Source of the DNA: Sipunculus nudus
Lineage: Eukaryota; Annelida; Sipuncula; Golfingiida; Sipunculidae
Assembly: GCA_026874595.1 (NCBI GenBank)
Contig: CM049317.1
Coordinates: 13,878,882-13,942,881, forward strand
DNA length: 64,000 bases
Direction: 5' to 3'
Shown: positions 1 to 11,080 of the stretch, in pieces
Layout: the number at the start of each line of letters is the position of its first letter
Numbering within the stretch: the first letter of the stretch is position 1
Notes under the pieces: model-generated
What the model was told of the DNA's origin: nothing
The model's input: only the letters and a program-made list of their open reading frames with translations
The model's database searches: none
Position numbers and translations under genes: made by a program

Positions 1-578
1 TGATATTACTAAATTCCCTCCTTTGGCAACATAACCAAACATAATTATTCTAGCTAACAAATCCTTAACTATGGCACCTTACTTATTTTCTTGCTGATAA
101 TAAGAAAATTAAACATATTATCCAGGTGCAAAGTTAGAAAGTAATGCTGGCAAGTTTCCAACTAGCCATGACATGTTGCTTTAGGGTTAAGGCCACAGGG
201 AGCAGCCAGTCTTCAAAGTTCTTCTTCTGATTGGCTGTCAGTTTTCAGGCTCATTCATTAAAAAAATCCATGCATACGGTTTACTGCCTGGTCCCTAAAA
301 TAGTGTCACCTACTGACTAAAACAGAAAAAAAATAATGGTCTTAAGCGAAAGCTTGTAGCTACCTGCACATTTTCTTGTTTATAATAAATGGTTCACACA
401 CCCAGGTAAAGACCCTTGTTTGTTTATTTCAAGCTTATTATACGATTTATTTAAAAATCTGTGTCCCCTACTTTTCACTTTCATCATCCTGCAATGTACA
501 CCATAAACACGCGACTAACATGTTTTCGCTCCTGTGTGAGTGTTTAGTAACAGCCTGTGTTCTTATTGTATTTTCCAG
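1..578. other. Non-coding sequence upstream of cGLR copy A
   Basis: AT-rich sequence with no recognisable coding exon. The reading frame of copy A stays open back to 376, but a splice acceptor (pyrimidine tract ending in AG at 577-578) lies one base before the conserved ATG at 580. Most of this stretch is therefore read as intron or 5' flank. The 68-residue upstream extension is hydrophobic near its end, but nothing like it precedes the other two copies. Confidence 0.5.
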
Positions 579-579
579 A

Positions 580-1575
580 ATGGCGTACTCCGGTGGTTCC
601 GAAGACTGGCACAGCAGCAAAGAATTCTTAGAAAAGCTTGAGAGGTTCCACGACCGCCATGCCCGTTACCCAGACATGTCGGCGGCAAAGAGGCTTCAAG
701 GAAAATTTCTAAATACACTTGGAGACGAGATGAAAAGACTGTGTCGATGGAGGATTCGTGAATACCATTACGCCGGAAGCGTGTACGAAAACCTGAAGAT
801 CGATAAACCGGATGAGTTCGATATCATGGTGATCATTGAGGACAAAAACCTGCAGGTGAAGTCATCTTCGAAAGGAGGATTCTACTACTTGTCTCCAGGA
901 TACCAGAGCGATGGCCAATGGAGCAAAGTTTTGGATTACTCAGGAAACGTGTCATCGACCAAAATGCGGAATGAGTTTTATTCCATCGTGACCAGAGCAA
1001 TCCAGAACTGTGACTTCACCCAGATGGGGGCCCAACTAAAGCAGCGTGCGCACGGCCCTGCAGTTCAGGTTGATCTTCAGATCGAGGTTCCGAGTGAGGG
1101 ATTCATGTTTAGCATCGACTTGGTCCCTACTCTCGATATCAATGGATCGTTGTACGTAGCCAAGCCTTTTCCTGGCGACGAGACCAGCTGGCGTATTTGT
1201 ACATCACTGCAAGAGAAACAGAAACTAGACGGGATTGACCGAGACAATGGCTGCAGGAAAAAGTCTGTCCGGATACTGAAGGCGATGCGACAAAAAGAGG
1301 CGAAGTTCCAGACGCTCGCGTCGTATCATTACAAGACATCAATGTTCCACGTGTCTGGCCAGCAGCAGGATTGGAGACAGCAAAACTTGGGTCAACGCCT
1401 GATGGACATTCTTGCTTATATACAAACCTCTCTGGAAAACCGTCGGCTGCCGCATTATTTTCACCCTGATATCAACTTGCTGGATACCGTGTCTGGTACA
1501 GCCTGCCAGGACCTGGCTTATCGTATCCAGCGTTTGCGAAAAAGCAAGACGGAATTCTTCAGACTTCTTGAATGA
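580..1575 (+). CDS. cGAS-like receptor (cGLR) copy A, intact
   Basis: This predicted 331-residue protein belongs to the cGAS/Mab-21-like nucleotidyltransferases. Members sense nucleic acid in the cytosol and make cyclic dinucleotides that activate STING. From the ATG at 580 the protein shows the GS motif at residues 66-67 (AGSVYENLKI), the metal-binding E-x-D pair at 79 and 81 (DEFDIMVII) and the third catalytic Asp at 180 (FSIDLVP). The Mab-21 C-terminal lobe follows: WRICTS near 204, GCRKK near 224, ASYHYKTSMFH near 247 and an all-helical end with DLAYRIQRLRKSKTEF. Vertebrate cGAS has a zinc-thumb H/C cluster in this region, and it is not evident here, as in many invertebrate cGLRs. The start was chosen because copies A and B share an acceptor one base before it. 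The coding sequence is one exon. Ligand and product cannot be read from the sequence. Mab-21 proteins without enzyme activity are the alternative, but the complete catalytic triad argues against that. Confidence 0.9.
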   Translation: MAYSGGSEDWHSSKEFLEKLERFHDRHARYPDMSAAKRLQGKFLNTLGDEMKRLCRWRIREYHYAGSVYENLKIDKPDEFDIMVIIEDKNLQVKSSSKGGFYYLSPGYQSDGQWSKVLDYSGNVSSTKMRNEFYSIVTRAIQNCDFTQMGAQLKQRAHGPAVQVDLQIEVPSEGFMFSIDLVPTLDINGSLYVAKPFPGDETSWRICTSLQEKQKLDGIDRDNGCRKKSVRILKAMRQKEAKFQTLASYHYKTSMFHVSGQQQDWRQQNLGQRLMDILAYIQTSLENRRLPHYFHPDINLLDTVSGTACQDLAYRIQRLRKSKTEFFRLLE

Positions 1576-2395
1576 ATTCCCTGTAACCAGTGCGGCATTG
1601 GGATAATTTTTGGTAGTGCTTTCAGCTTGATGAATGAATAAGACTAGTCTAAAGTATTAAATTGATTATTTCATTCAAATCTCTACAAGATATGGTGATG
1701 GTACGGATAAAATCTTTAGATTATCAAATCAATGCCGAAGTATATCGAATTCAGTCACTGGGGAAATATTCAATAACAACTTATTTTTTGTCAACAGACA
1801 GCAGAGGGCATTTATACTGGACACGACTTGTGGATGACCCAAGGATATTTCCTTCTTGAGAGAGGGGTCAATTGACTTGCCTGTTTCAAAGTAATGATCG
1901 TTTTCCATTGTAGCAATTACCTTTTCCTAGTTATCTCATCCCTTGCTTTAATGAAAACTAAGAAATGTTATGAAACAATTTATCAATTTGGAATTCAGTC
2001 TCATTTAATTCGAAGTCGCCCACAAAAGAAGGACGGCTAAGATTTATTGGTCTTGTCTTGAATTTCCTATTAAAGCAGAAGGGTACTCTCTGTACAAGTC
2101 TTTTGCTTGACAATACATCATTGATATCATATAATGAAAGCTATCTTGACTTAGTTTAAACATATTGTAAATAGGCGATTGGCTAACAGCAAACCTGTTA
2201 TGTATATATGCCTTTACTTGAAAATGTTTAAAAATATGAGCTTACAGGCCGGGGTTTCACTAGCGGACGAGCACTATATTTTTAGTATAAAAATTTATCT
2301 TTGTTGAAATTGAATTTGCTTTTCACTTCGCTTTTCTTGGTTGGTTTCTCTAAATTACCACAGTTGTAGACCTATATTGTAGCATTTTACATGAT

Positions 2396-2552
2396 AACAT
2401 TCTGGATGGAGGAAATAATTGTTTGCAAGCTAGGGATAAGAACCTGTATTAGAAAAGTATCCGGATTGTTTTATTAATTATGCAAAAACTAAGAGAAAAA
2501 CGCATTTATTTCTTATTAGAAATAAATACAAATAAATATATAAATACTGTAT
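2396..2552 (+). repeat. Direct repeat, copy 1
   Basis: About 155 bp beginning ACATTCTGGATGGA and ending ATAAATACTGTATGA. It recurs with scattered substitutions and small indels about 595 bp downstream at 2991-3151. No terminal inverted repeats were noticed. It looks like a local duplication that has diverged. Confidence 0.8.
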
Positions 2553-2737
2553 GAAATAAATTACATTCAAAAAGATTTTCTTGTTTGAGTGAGATGTTGA
2601 ATATGTGGAAGAACACTCTCTGTTAAGTTTGGACTTCAAAAGGCCCGTACAAAACCATTCTGAAGAAGAGATTATACTGATTTCCTTGCCAAAAAGGTAT
2701 GAATGTTGATAAGCACACAATAAATTATTTCTGATTC

Positions 2738-2762
2738 CACACACACACACACACACACACAC
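2738..2762. repeat. (AC)n microsatellite
   Basis: Uninterrupted AC dinucleotide run of about 25 bp. Confidence 0.95.
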
Positions 2763-2990
2763 ATTTCGTTTGCTTGGGTACAACTGTGACATAACTGCAA
2801 TTAGAAACTGTGTATAACCGAGTGAAACGTAAAAGTTATATCCAGTGTTATACAGTTGATAAATTTACCAATTAAAAAGTAATTTCCAAGGCAATTCATG
2901 CTCAGAATTGCAGAAAATTTTACTATTGTGAAAATCTTGAGTTCTAAATTGTTAACCCTATGATAGGAAATAAATAATATATTTATATAT

Positions 2991-3149
2991 GTACATTCTG
3001 GATGGAAGAAATAATTGCTTGCAAGCTAAGGAAAAGAATCTGTATTAGAACAGTCTCCGGATTTTGTGATTAATTATGCAAAAAACTGAGAGAAAAAATT
3101 CATTTATTTCTTATTAGAAATAAATACAAATAAATCAATAAATACTGTA

Positions 3150-3151
<2 letters not shown>
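2991..3151 (+). repeat. Direct repeat, copy 2
   Basis: Second copy of the unit at 2396-2552. It runs straight into a long AT microsatellite at its 3' end, where copy 1 instead continues into unique sequence. Confidence 0.8.

Positions 3152-3200
<49 letters not shown>
3152..3200. repeat. (AT)n microsatellite
   Basis: Pure AT dinucleotide run of about 48 bp. Confidence 0.95.
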
Positions 3201-3201
<1 letters not shown>

Positions 3202-4623
3202 CTTGTTGATGATAACCCATATTGTGTATAGTTTCCATGTCTCTTAGCGTTTTATAATAACTTTTTTTGTGATATTTCTAGAAGCAAATTAATGAAGTAG
3301 AAAAACATTAAAGATTCAGGATCTAATAAACGTATAGCATTGAACATTATTGGGTTCTTAAATACGGCCAATTTGTGATCACCATGGCACAGCTGACTCG
3401 CATTCAGCTAAGCAAACATGAATCTTATTTGAATTGGACGTTGACCTCTCTCACACAGATATAAGCGATAAGCAAGCTTTCCAGAATGGCGGTATCACAA
3501 ACTACTTAAATCATTCCAAGAGGAAGGTTAAGCATAAGAAACCTGACTTCTGACATGGTAGATAAAGAAAATCGACAGTCCGTATCAGAAGTAAATCTCC
3601 CAAGCCTTGAAAAGGTTATCGCCTCCCCCACTTTCGCTTTTCGTCTGCGTGTATGAGTACTGATGTGTTTGTGTATTTGTTCACACCATAACTCGCGCAA
3701 TCATGAACGGAATCTCTTGAAATGTTCAGAGCATTTCAGGAATGTGCCAATAAAGAGTCGATTAGATTTTGGTGAGGATCCGTCACAGGGTCCGGAACCA
3801 GAAACGTCATCAAGGAATATTCACAAATGTACAGTCGCTTTTGCACGAATGAACGTTGCAATGTGGGCGGAGGCTTGCATTCAGTGGAATGCAGATATCG
3901 AGTTATAGTATAGGTACTAGCCCAGTGTTAAATGCGGTGGACTACAGGCAGATGTTTAATACGTTCTTTAATGGTGATACCTAATCGACATCCTCCACAT
4001 CTGCTCACAATATATTTGAGTTATCCTTGGCTCCTCCTATATGATTATATAATAAAATATGATATCGTCTTCAGCGAACAGACATTTAAAAATTCAACTC
4101 AGAAACAATACCATGAAACATACATTTTATCCCTAGAAGCTTTCAACTTGGATATTCAATGGTTCTATGCTGTTTCGTACATTAAACATATAAATCTTTT
4201 TTGCATTCCGATTTTACAATAACAATGCATTTTCCTTTTGTAAATCAACATTTTGCTCATGCATGAATACGTCCTAGCTCGAATGTAGGTCATTTACATT
4301 AAAATCTATTCTTTTCCCTTAGAAGAAGAAAATTTACCAGTTAATTGAATAATACAAGAAATATAAACATTCCTTATCTTCATATAAGATGGGAGTGACT
4401 TCAGAAGTGATTAGAATGTCAATTTTAAATTGCATAATACATTCGATATTAATAAATGGAATACTATATCTGATATAGAAATTGTCTAATTGGAAAAATA
4501 TCATCTTCGCTTCCGTCGTTGTCATCACAGGTCATACAGATATATGTTACAGCTAATTTTGGGTTTCCTATTTTCCATTAATTGAAAAATCCATAAGTCT
4601 CTGCTACTTGGTGAGAACTGTAT

Positions 4624-5633
4624 TCAATATGTTAATTCAATGAGCTTGTAGAATTCTATCTTGCTTTTCCGCAGGTGTTTGATTCGATACGCAAGGTCCA
4701 GGCAAGCAGTTTCAGAGACCTCTTTCAGCAGGTTGATGTCACTGTAAAAGTAGTGTTCCATCTTATGTTTCTCAAGACATTTCTGGATGAAAGCAAGAAT
4801 ATCCATCAGGCGTTGACCCATTTTCCCTTGCTTCCAGTGCTTGGCCCTCTTTCGTTTTCTGGCTTCATGGAACATCGCCATCTTGTAATGAAAAGACTCA
4901 AGCGTCTGAAACTTTGCTTCTCTTTCGCTGATTGCTTTCAGAATTCTGACACATTTTCTTCTGCAGTCATCGTATTGGTCGATCCCATTCACTCTCGCTT
5001 TTTCAGGCAATGATGTACAGATACGCCAGCTAGAGTTGTCACCAGGGAACGACTTAGCGACGTAGAGTTGACCATTAACTTCGAACGTCGGCACCAAGTC
5101 GATGCTAAAAACAAGCCCTCCGCCACTTTTGCTATCAGAGACATCTATCTGGATCGCAGGACCGTGGGCACGCTGCTTCATATTGACTCCCAAGCGTTGT
5201 TTGAACAAGGATTCTGGATTGTCTTGGAAATAATGGAATAAAACTCGCTCCATACCTTTCTGGATGACACGTGACCCTTATCATCAATCTCTGGGTCCCA
5301 AAGGCCTGTATCATGATGAATTGCTGGTGTTAAATAATAGAAACCTGCTTCAGGCGATCTTTTGGCTCTAAGGTTTTTGCTGTCCACCACTACCATGATG
5401 TCAAATTCGTCGAGGGAACTGATCTTGAGGTCCTCAAAGGCACTTCCGACAAAGTAACTCTTCTGTATGTCCCATTTACACAGCTTTTTCATTTGGAATC
5501 TTAGAAGACCTATGAGGCTTATGTTAACTTGGTTGTATGTTGACACACTTGGAAACCGGGCATGCTGATAATGAAATGTTTCAAGTTTCTCCCAAAATTC
5601 GTGGCTGCTGTGCCATTCCTCAACCTTGGCCAT
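4624..5633 (-). pseudogene. cGAS-like receptor copy B, single frameshift
   Basis: This is a paralogue of copy A on the opposite strand, covered end to end in two overlapping frames. Codons from the ATG at 5633 give the N-terminal half with GSAFEDLKI and DEFDIMVVV, so the GS and E-x-D catalytic residues are present. The second frame gives KQRAHGPAIQIDV, FSIDLVPTF with the third Asp, WRICTS, CRRKCVRILK, FHYKMAMFH and the complete helical C-terminus to a TGA at 4624. The frame changes near 5203-5206, where copy C has TGTTTC and copy B reads TGTTC, so one T appears to be missing. An acceptor AG at 5635-5636 lies one base before the ATG, exactly as in copy A, so this is not a retrocopy. Everything else is intact, so a recent inactivation, a null allele or an assembly indel are all possible. 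Confidence 0.88.
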
Positions 5634-7208
5634 TCTGCAAAAAAAATCTGTATTAATTGTTGTTTACTTCTGTGGGCAATTAGTGCGATTGTCTGAAGTT
5701 GCCTATGAGTTTCTGAGATCACTGCACATACGCAATTTATACCATTAATCAAGTCTACGATTTTCCAATTATGTGCAATGAAATGCCCAATAATTTTTAA
5801 CAAAAGGCAAAACCATATGAGATTCGCCACATTCTACTACTACAAAAAAATTGTCGCAGCTGCTCTCACACGCTACCATTTCCTAAGAATGTCTACAATA
5901 TCATGGTAAATATGAGATACTCGAAAGAAATAGCAGCTTGTGAGGCATGCTTAAAAGATGCAGGGAAACGTAAATGTCGACCTAAATGTAAAGGGCTATA
6001 TTCTATTAAAGTCGGTTGTAGAGTGTGAACTCCTGGATTATGACGAACGGACGATACTGATATGCGATGTTATTGCGAAAAGAATGTCGAAGATCACCTG
6101 GGGTTTACTATTTATAAATCTTATATAAGCAGAATACCTTTCTGTGTTGTCTTCTGGTAAGCTGTGATACTGACACGTCTTCTCTTTCTGGTATATATAG
6201 TGTCACGTAAAGATAGTTGTTTATAAACGACTTTGATCATATGATTACGTCACCTCAGTTTCCATGTAGGTTCGGGGAAATTATGTCAGCTGTAGTGAAA
6301 ACCTGCTATACAGTTATCTACTCACGGAAACCCAGATCAATAAATCAAATAGATAGATAGATAATACAGTTATAATCATATAACAATGTCTTATTTCAAG
6401 CAATTTGTATATTTATGACTGAAAGGGGCTATGTTGCCAGCACAGCAACAATCGTCAGGTTTGCTATATTACCCGTAAAGGTAAAATAGACTACTGGATC
6501 TTATCTCAAGCGCCTTCCCTCTCGATGAATGTAGGTATTTAAAGTCACCTAAACAGCAGGATTCAGGAAAAAAGGGGTCCAACCCAGGAGTTATATTGAC
6601 AAAACCTATGATAAAAATGTCTCCAGTTCTGGAAGGGGGGGGGGGGGGATCCAGGAAGAAAAATTGGTCTGAAATCATAAAAATGGTTATTTTGGCTGGG
6701 GGGGGGGGGGGGGGGGGGGGGTCCGGACCCTCTTCTAAGCTTTAGCTCCGATGCAAATTAACTAGACATAAGATTAGATGACGTTTCGGGAAACAGTTTG
6801 AAAACATGATCGGGGAAATAAACATATCAGGATGACCAGATCCAATAAACAATTTGCATATATAGATTCTTAAATACGGATGATATTTTATCGCAGTGAC
6901 CCACATGATTCACAACCAGCTGAGCAGAATAGTTATTGGACCACACAAGTTTATTATAAACTGGGTGTTCACTTCATTTACAGAGAACGTCCCACTAATT
7001 ACATTATCACAAGTACATATAGTTCGAGGAGGGAGGTTACTGTATTATATTATTATTGGGAGGTTGTGTTATTACTCGTGTCTGTGTGTTTCTCTGTTAG
7101 CAAAAAAAAAATAGTTTGCGCGGGGGGTGGGGGGGGGGGACACGGACGATGCACGCAAGACTGCAGTAAATTTTCGCTTCCGACCTGTCAATCATGCGTA
7201 ACCAATTG
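5634..7208. other. Intergenic, no gene seen
   Basis: Sequence 5' of copy B. It includes a short (ATAG)n stretch near 6350, two long G runs and AT-rich filler. No coding exon or RNA gene is supported. Confidence 0.5.
6635..6721 (+). repeat. Two long poly-G tracts
   Basis: G runs of 14 bases (6635-6648) and about 24 bases (6698-6721), separated by about 50 bp. They could form G-quadruplexes, and their exact lengths are likely unreliable in the assembly. Confidence 0.85.
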
Positions 7209-7330
7209 ACCAATCAGACATCGTCATTTATGACGTGATCGCCACGTGTTGAGTGTCCGCCATATTGTTCCATTACTCTGTGGGACCATGCGCACGTGGA
7301 TGTGACAGCACCTTTGGTGGGGCTTTTGCT
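7209..7330. promoter_or_regulatory. Possible promoter-like motif cluster
   Basis: A locally GC-richer stretch contains GACCAATCA (CCAAT-box-like), TGACGTGA (CRE-like), CCACGTG (E-box) and CGCCATATTG in about 70 bp. No gene with a supported first exon follows on either strand, so this is only a motif coincidence or a promoter relic. It lies upstream (5') of copy B, which is on the minus strand, but 1.6 kb away. Confidence 0.2.
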
Positions 7331-7745
7331 TCCACGAACGACGGTTCTCAGGAGTGCATAGGGAACTCGCAACGGTGACGAGAGATTACCTGAAAGGTTG
7401 CGGAGGGGCCAGGCTTATATTAATCCCGAAGACTAAACTGGCGAAATGTTTCCGGTGGATCAAAAAGTCACCCAGGGGCGTATTCATAGGGGGGCGCAAA
7501 GGGGCGGGCGCCCCCCCCCCCCTAAAATTCTGCTAACACTTATACCAGTCAACTACTGGCAAGTGTTATGTTTGTTAACACAAATTTATTTTATGTTATT
7601 TTAATTGAGTATGCACACACATAGATATAAAATATGGCGTTTTAAGTAAAAAAATATTTTCATGTTTCTCTATTCGCGGTTATGGTAATGTTATTCCCAT
7701 ATGGAAAAAAAAAGAAGAAAAACAAGAAAGATCTTGCTTGTAATG

Positions 7746-7747
<2 letters not shown>

Positions 7748-7790
<43 letters not shown>
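7748..7790. repeat. (AT)n microsatellite
   Basis: Pure AT run of about 43 bp inside the putative transposon at 7473-9253. Confidence 0.95.
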
Positions 7791-7792
<2 letters not shown>

Positions 7793-8670
7793 TATATAAT
7801 AATGTATATTTATTATCAGTTCTAAAGGTTCCTATTAACCTAAAGAGAAACTAGTTTTGTTGTATTTGTTGCAATTTTGTGAAGAAAGAACAAAAGTTTA
7901 GCAAGATATTGTTCGTAATGTAAATGTAAAGAGTGTCAAACTTTGAAAATTTCTAAAATAAATCAAAACAGTAAAGGGATTATATACTTACACATTTCTC
8001 TCATTGTTTTTACTATCTCTCTTTTCTATTTTGTTTGTGTGCAGAAGTGAAGTCTCCAACCCTGTGATTGTTCTGTAACAGTATGGTGGATGGCCAAAAA
8101 CTGTTAAACAATCCATGCAAGCTATTTGTACTTTCACTAAACGCTTGCTATGCCGTATTTATTAAATTTACCCTGGAATACACCTGGAGACTATATGAAA
8201 GCTTCCGGTTTCTTGATTCTAGAATCACCTCTAAATACCCAGCTACTGTCACTGGAGCTAGATGGCAAGGCTTTATGTCAGAAAGCTGCATTTTCAATAA
8301 TAATATAAACCTGAAAATGGTATGCAAATAACAGTAAGTGAGTATTTTTCACTTCTAATATTTCTTGTGTTTATGTACTTTAATTACCTCAGGTCAGACT
8401 ATCTTTATTTCTTTTTAACTCCAACTGGCTATAGTTCGAACTTAATTTCTGCAAAAATAATTTATGTACGAAAACCTACATTATGGAATTCATTATCAGA
8501 AGCTCTACATGCAAAATAGATGTAGTATCCTTTGACAGATTCAGTGACATATAATAGTTAATCCTTTTCAGTTCTTTTACGTGTGCTGACCATCTTCTAC
8601 AAAAAAGTTACAATTAAGTTACAACACTACACTTATTGATGCATGTATTTTTCTGTTGTTCAAATAATGC

Positions 8671-8671
<1 letters not shown>

Positions 8672-8720
<49 letters not shown>
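8672..8720. repeat. (AT)n microsatellite
   Basis: AT run that directly abuts the left arm of the palindrome at 8721. Confidence 0.95.
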
Positions 8721-8724
<4 letters not shown>

Positions 8725-8810
8725 AGATAAACAGTGACGCCTTTTAGATAGACTAACTAGTTTATTAACACTAGTTAGTCTATCTAAAAGGCGTCACTGT
8801 TTATCTTAAC
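8721..8810. repeat. Perfect inverted repeat, 40-bp arms
   Basis: Arms 8721-8760 and 8771-8810 are exact reverse complements around a 10-base spacer (TTTATTAACA). The outer bases are GTTAAGATAAACAG and its complement. AT microsatellites lie on both sides. The structure could extrude as a cruciform, could be a small foldback element, or could be an inversion made at the microsatellite. Confidence 0.95.
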
Positions 8811-8850
8811 TTTCGATTCAACTACAGACTAACACGGCTATACCACTTAT

Positions 8851-8852
<2 letters not shown>

Positions 8853-8898
<46 letters not shown>
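8853..8898. repeat. (AT)n microsatellite
   Basis: AT run of about 46 bp on the far side of the palindrome. Confidence 0.95.
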
Positions 8899-8904
<6 letters not shown>

Positions 8905-9105
8905 GGGTCCCACGGTTAAAATAATAAACAACTTGAACTAGATACCTTACAAAATTACAAATAAAAATCATAATAATTATGCACGAACTAATAATATTTG
9001 ATATGTTTAGTAGGAAGCAATTTAACAGCCACCCAGTTTAAATATGCTTGCTTCCTACTAATAGGGCTTTGTGGAATATCACTATAATTTAAAACAAGAT
9101 TTATA

Positions 9106-9108
<3 letters not shown>

Positions 9109-9168
<60 letters not shown>
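9109..9168. repeat. (AT)n microsatellite
   Basis: AT run of about 60 bp, the longest in the window. It generates a meaningless Ile-Tyr frame on the minus strand. Confidence 0.95.
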
Positions 9169-9170
<2 letters not shown>

Positions 9171-9977
9171 CATGTCTTAAGGACACAGAACAGCCCCCTT
9201 TCCCGACTTTAGGGCTGCGCCCCCTCTATTTTCAAATCTTGGATACGCCACTGTCACCCATATCCGAACGTTGCCTTTACTGTCTCGGGGTAACCAGTTT
9301 AATTTGCCATGGTGCAAGGCTGAGAATTACACACCGGGTCCCCCGGGCCATACTTTTCTCATTTCAGTTTACAGTTTTCAGGGTACAGTTGTCCCCAGTG
9401 GCCCACTCAGTGGAACACACGCTTGCAACAGTGTTAACTGTGGACCCAGTTTGGCTCTGCATATATTACAGAGTAACAACTGCATCTGACTCTTATTAAT
9501 ATTGAAGCAGTTAGAATTCAGCCCTTGACTTGGCCTTGCCATTGAGAATTTGCAGTGCATTGAACTTTAGAAAGAATTTTATTCTTTATGTGGAAACAGT
9601 AATGTATAGTTTTAGTAACAGAAAATATATATGATAGAAAATAATGTATGGACAGTGCCCATTCTACACTCTGCAGACACGGTCTGCATGTGGCAAGTGG
9701 ACGCGTACCACAAGGTTAAGAGTGGAATAAAGCTTTGTTGGAATACGCCCAAGTCATCATAGTACTAATAGAATTATTGACAAATGTAGGCCTATATTGA
9801 TCGTGACAATTATGAGGCTCAACTTCTTTGGCTCAACTTCCTTGTCTTGTTAGGAGAACTTTCAATTCCAGTTCAAACCTGTAGTTAACCCTTTCTCCAT
9901 AAGGTTTTCCGCTTTATATAGTTTATTTATGGCAATGTAAAGTTGGTTGTCTTTATATTTTTTTCATTGTTTTACAG

Positions 9978-10138
9978 AGAGACTGCTTCATTTGCCAGGA
10001 TATCTGCATTTGAACAACAGAGAATGGTCACAGCAAATGGAACAAGTTTTGAACTCTCCACATTTTAAAGGACATCATGGAGTCCACAATCCATCTGCAC
10101 CACTGGCTTCATTGATTGTCATATTTCTGACAAAATAG
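9978..10138 (+). CDS. Possible orphan terminal exon (weak)
   Basis: A good acceptor (pyrimidine-rich tract ending TTTTACAG at 9977) is followed by about 53 open codons ending in TAG. The residues include RLLHLPGYLHLNNREW and FKGHHGVHNPSAP, a composition that looks more protein-like than nearby random frames. No upstream partner exon or known family could be identified, so this may be a relic or chance. Confidence 0.18.
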
Positions 10139-10379
10139 GGACATTTAATTTCTACAAAAGGAAAGTTAAATGCTGGGAGTCTGAATGTCGAGAAAACCTA
10201 CATAGTGAGGATGCAAGCTGGTCTCTAATTTAACATTCCAGATTGTCATAAACTTGGACATTACACTCCAGACTCAAAAGTTTATTGAATAGAAAAGACT
10301 CACAACAAACACATTAACTTATTCTAATTCAGCAATTAATACACAGATAAAAACAAGACTCATAATTTTTATTTCCTTT

Positions 10380-11008
10380 CATAAGTTTTTTTTTACACAA
10401 ATATACTTTTACATCAATATTTATATGACAGTATATCACTATTGTTTATAAAATAAACATATCACGTAAGTTTGTTCTTGAATATCATTTAAATAATATT
10501 AGAAATTGACATTTGTGATGCAGATGTTCTGGCTGTATGTCACTGTAACCCTCGTTTAAATGCTTAGTACTGTTCAGAAACTGTTACAGGGGAGGGATAG
10601 GGCAGGTTCAGATTCCAACATCCTTCAATCTCCGGGTTATGTTTTGCTTTTTGCAGCTGCACATATTTGGTCTACAAGCAGATATTTCAGTTATGTTCAT
10701 AAGTTTTTTTTACACAAATATACTTTTACATCAATATTTATTGACAGTATATCACTGATGTTTACAAAATAAACATATCACGTAAGTTTGTTATTGAATA
10801 TCATTTAAATAATATTAGAAATTGACATTTGTGATGCAGATGTTCTGGCTGTATGTCACTGTAACCCTCGTTTAAATGCTCAGTACTGTTCAGAAACTGT
10901 TACAGGGGAGGCATAGGGCAGGTTCAGATTCCAACATCCTTCAATCTCCGGGTTATGTTTTGCTTTTTGCAGCTGTACATATTTGGTCTACAAGCAGATA
11001 TTTCAGTT
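10380..11008 (+). repeat. Recent tandem duplication, about 318-bp unit
   Basis: Two adjacent copies (10380-10697 and 10698-about 11008) start at CATAAGTTTTTTTT and end at GATATTTCAGTT. They differ by only a few substitutions and small indels, which suggests a young duplication. No coding content was recognised. Confidence 0.92.
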
Positions 11009-11067
11009 TTATTACAATAAATTTGAAAGACTAGCATCGTACATTGGACCATATTTTCAATGAGGGC

Positions 11068-11080
11068 GGGGGGGGGGGGG
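11068..11080 (+). repeat. Poly-G tract
   Basis: G run of about 13 bases in otherwise AT-rich sequence. Confidence 0.85.

Larger units (their letters stand above)
1576..4623. other. Intergenic, repeat-bearing, no gene seen
   Basis: AT-rich spacer between the converging cGLR copies A (+) and B (-). It holds a diverged direct repeat of about 155 bp (2396 and 2991), an AC microsatellite and a long AT microsatellite. Short open frames here have no recognisable domains and look random. At 3486 an ATGGCG preceded by CCAG resembles the cGLR start context, but the frame closes after a few codons. Confidence 0.5.
7473..9253. mobile_element. Probable non-autonomous TIR DNA transposon
   Basis: The left end reads CAGGGGCGTATTCA. 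The reverse complement of the right end reads CAGTGGCGTATCCA, so 12 of 14 terminal bases match. Both ends run into GGGGGCGC-like sequence. TCACC directly abuts both ends (7468-7472 and 9254-9258), giving a 5-bp candidate target duplication, which is shorter than the 8 bp expected of hAT elements. The interior encodes no transposase and holds four AT microsatellites and a large palindrome. The superfamily is therefore uncertain. Confidence 0.45.

Noticed and set aside
376-579. A 68-residue N-terminal extension of cGLR copy A with a hydrophobic stretch
   Set aside because: It lies upstream of a strong acceptor that is conserved in copy B, and copies B and C have no similar extension. It is more likely intronic than a signal anchor.
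3486-3520. A fourth cGLR start (CCAG then AATGGCG)
   Set aside because: Only the start context matches. The frame stops after a few codons and no downstream cGLR motif is present in any frame.
8988-9173. A minus-strand frame rich in Ile-Tyr
   Set aside because: It is the translation of an AT microsatellite.
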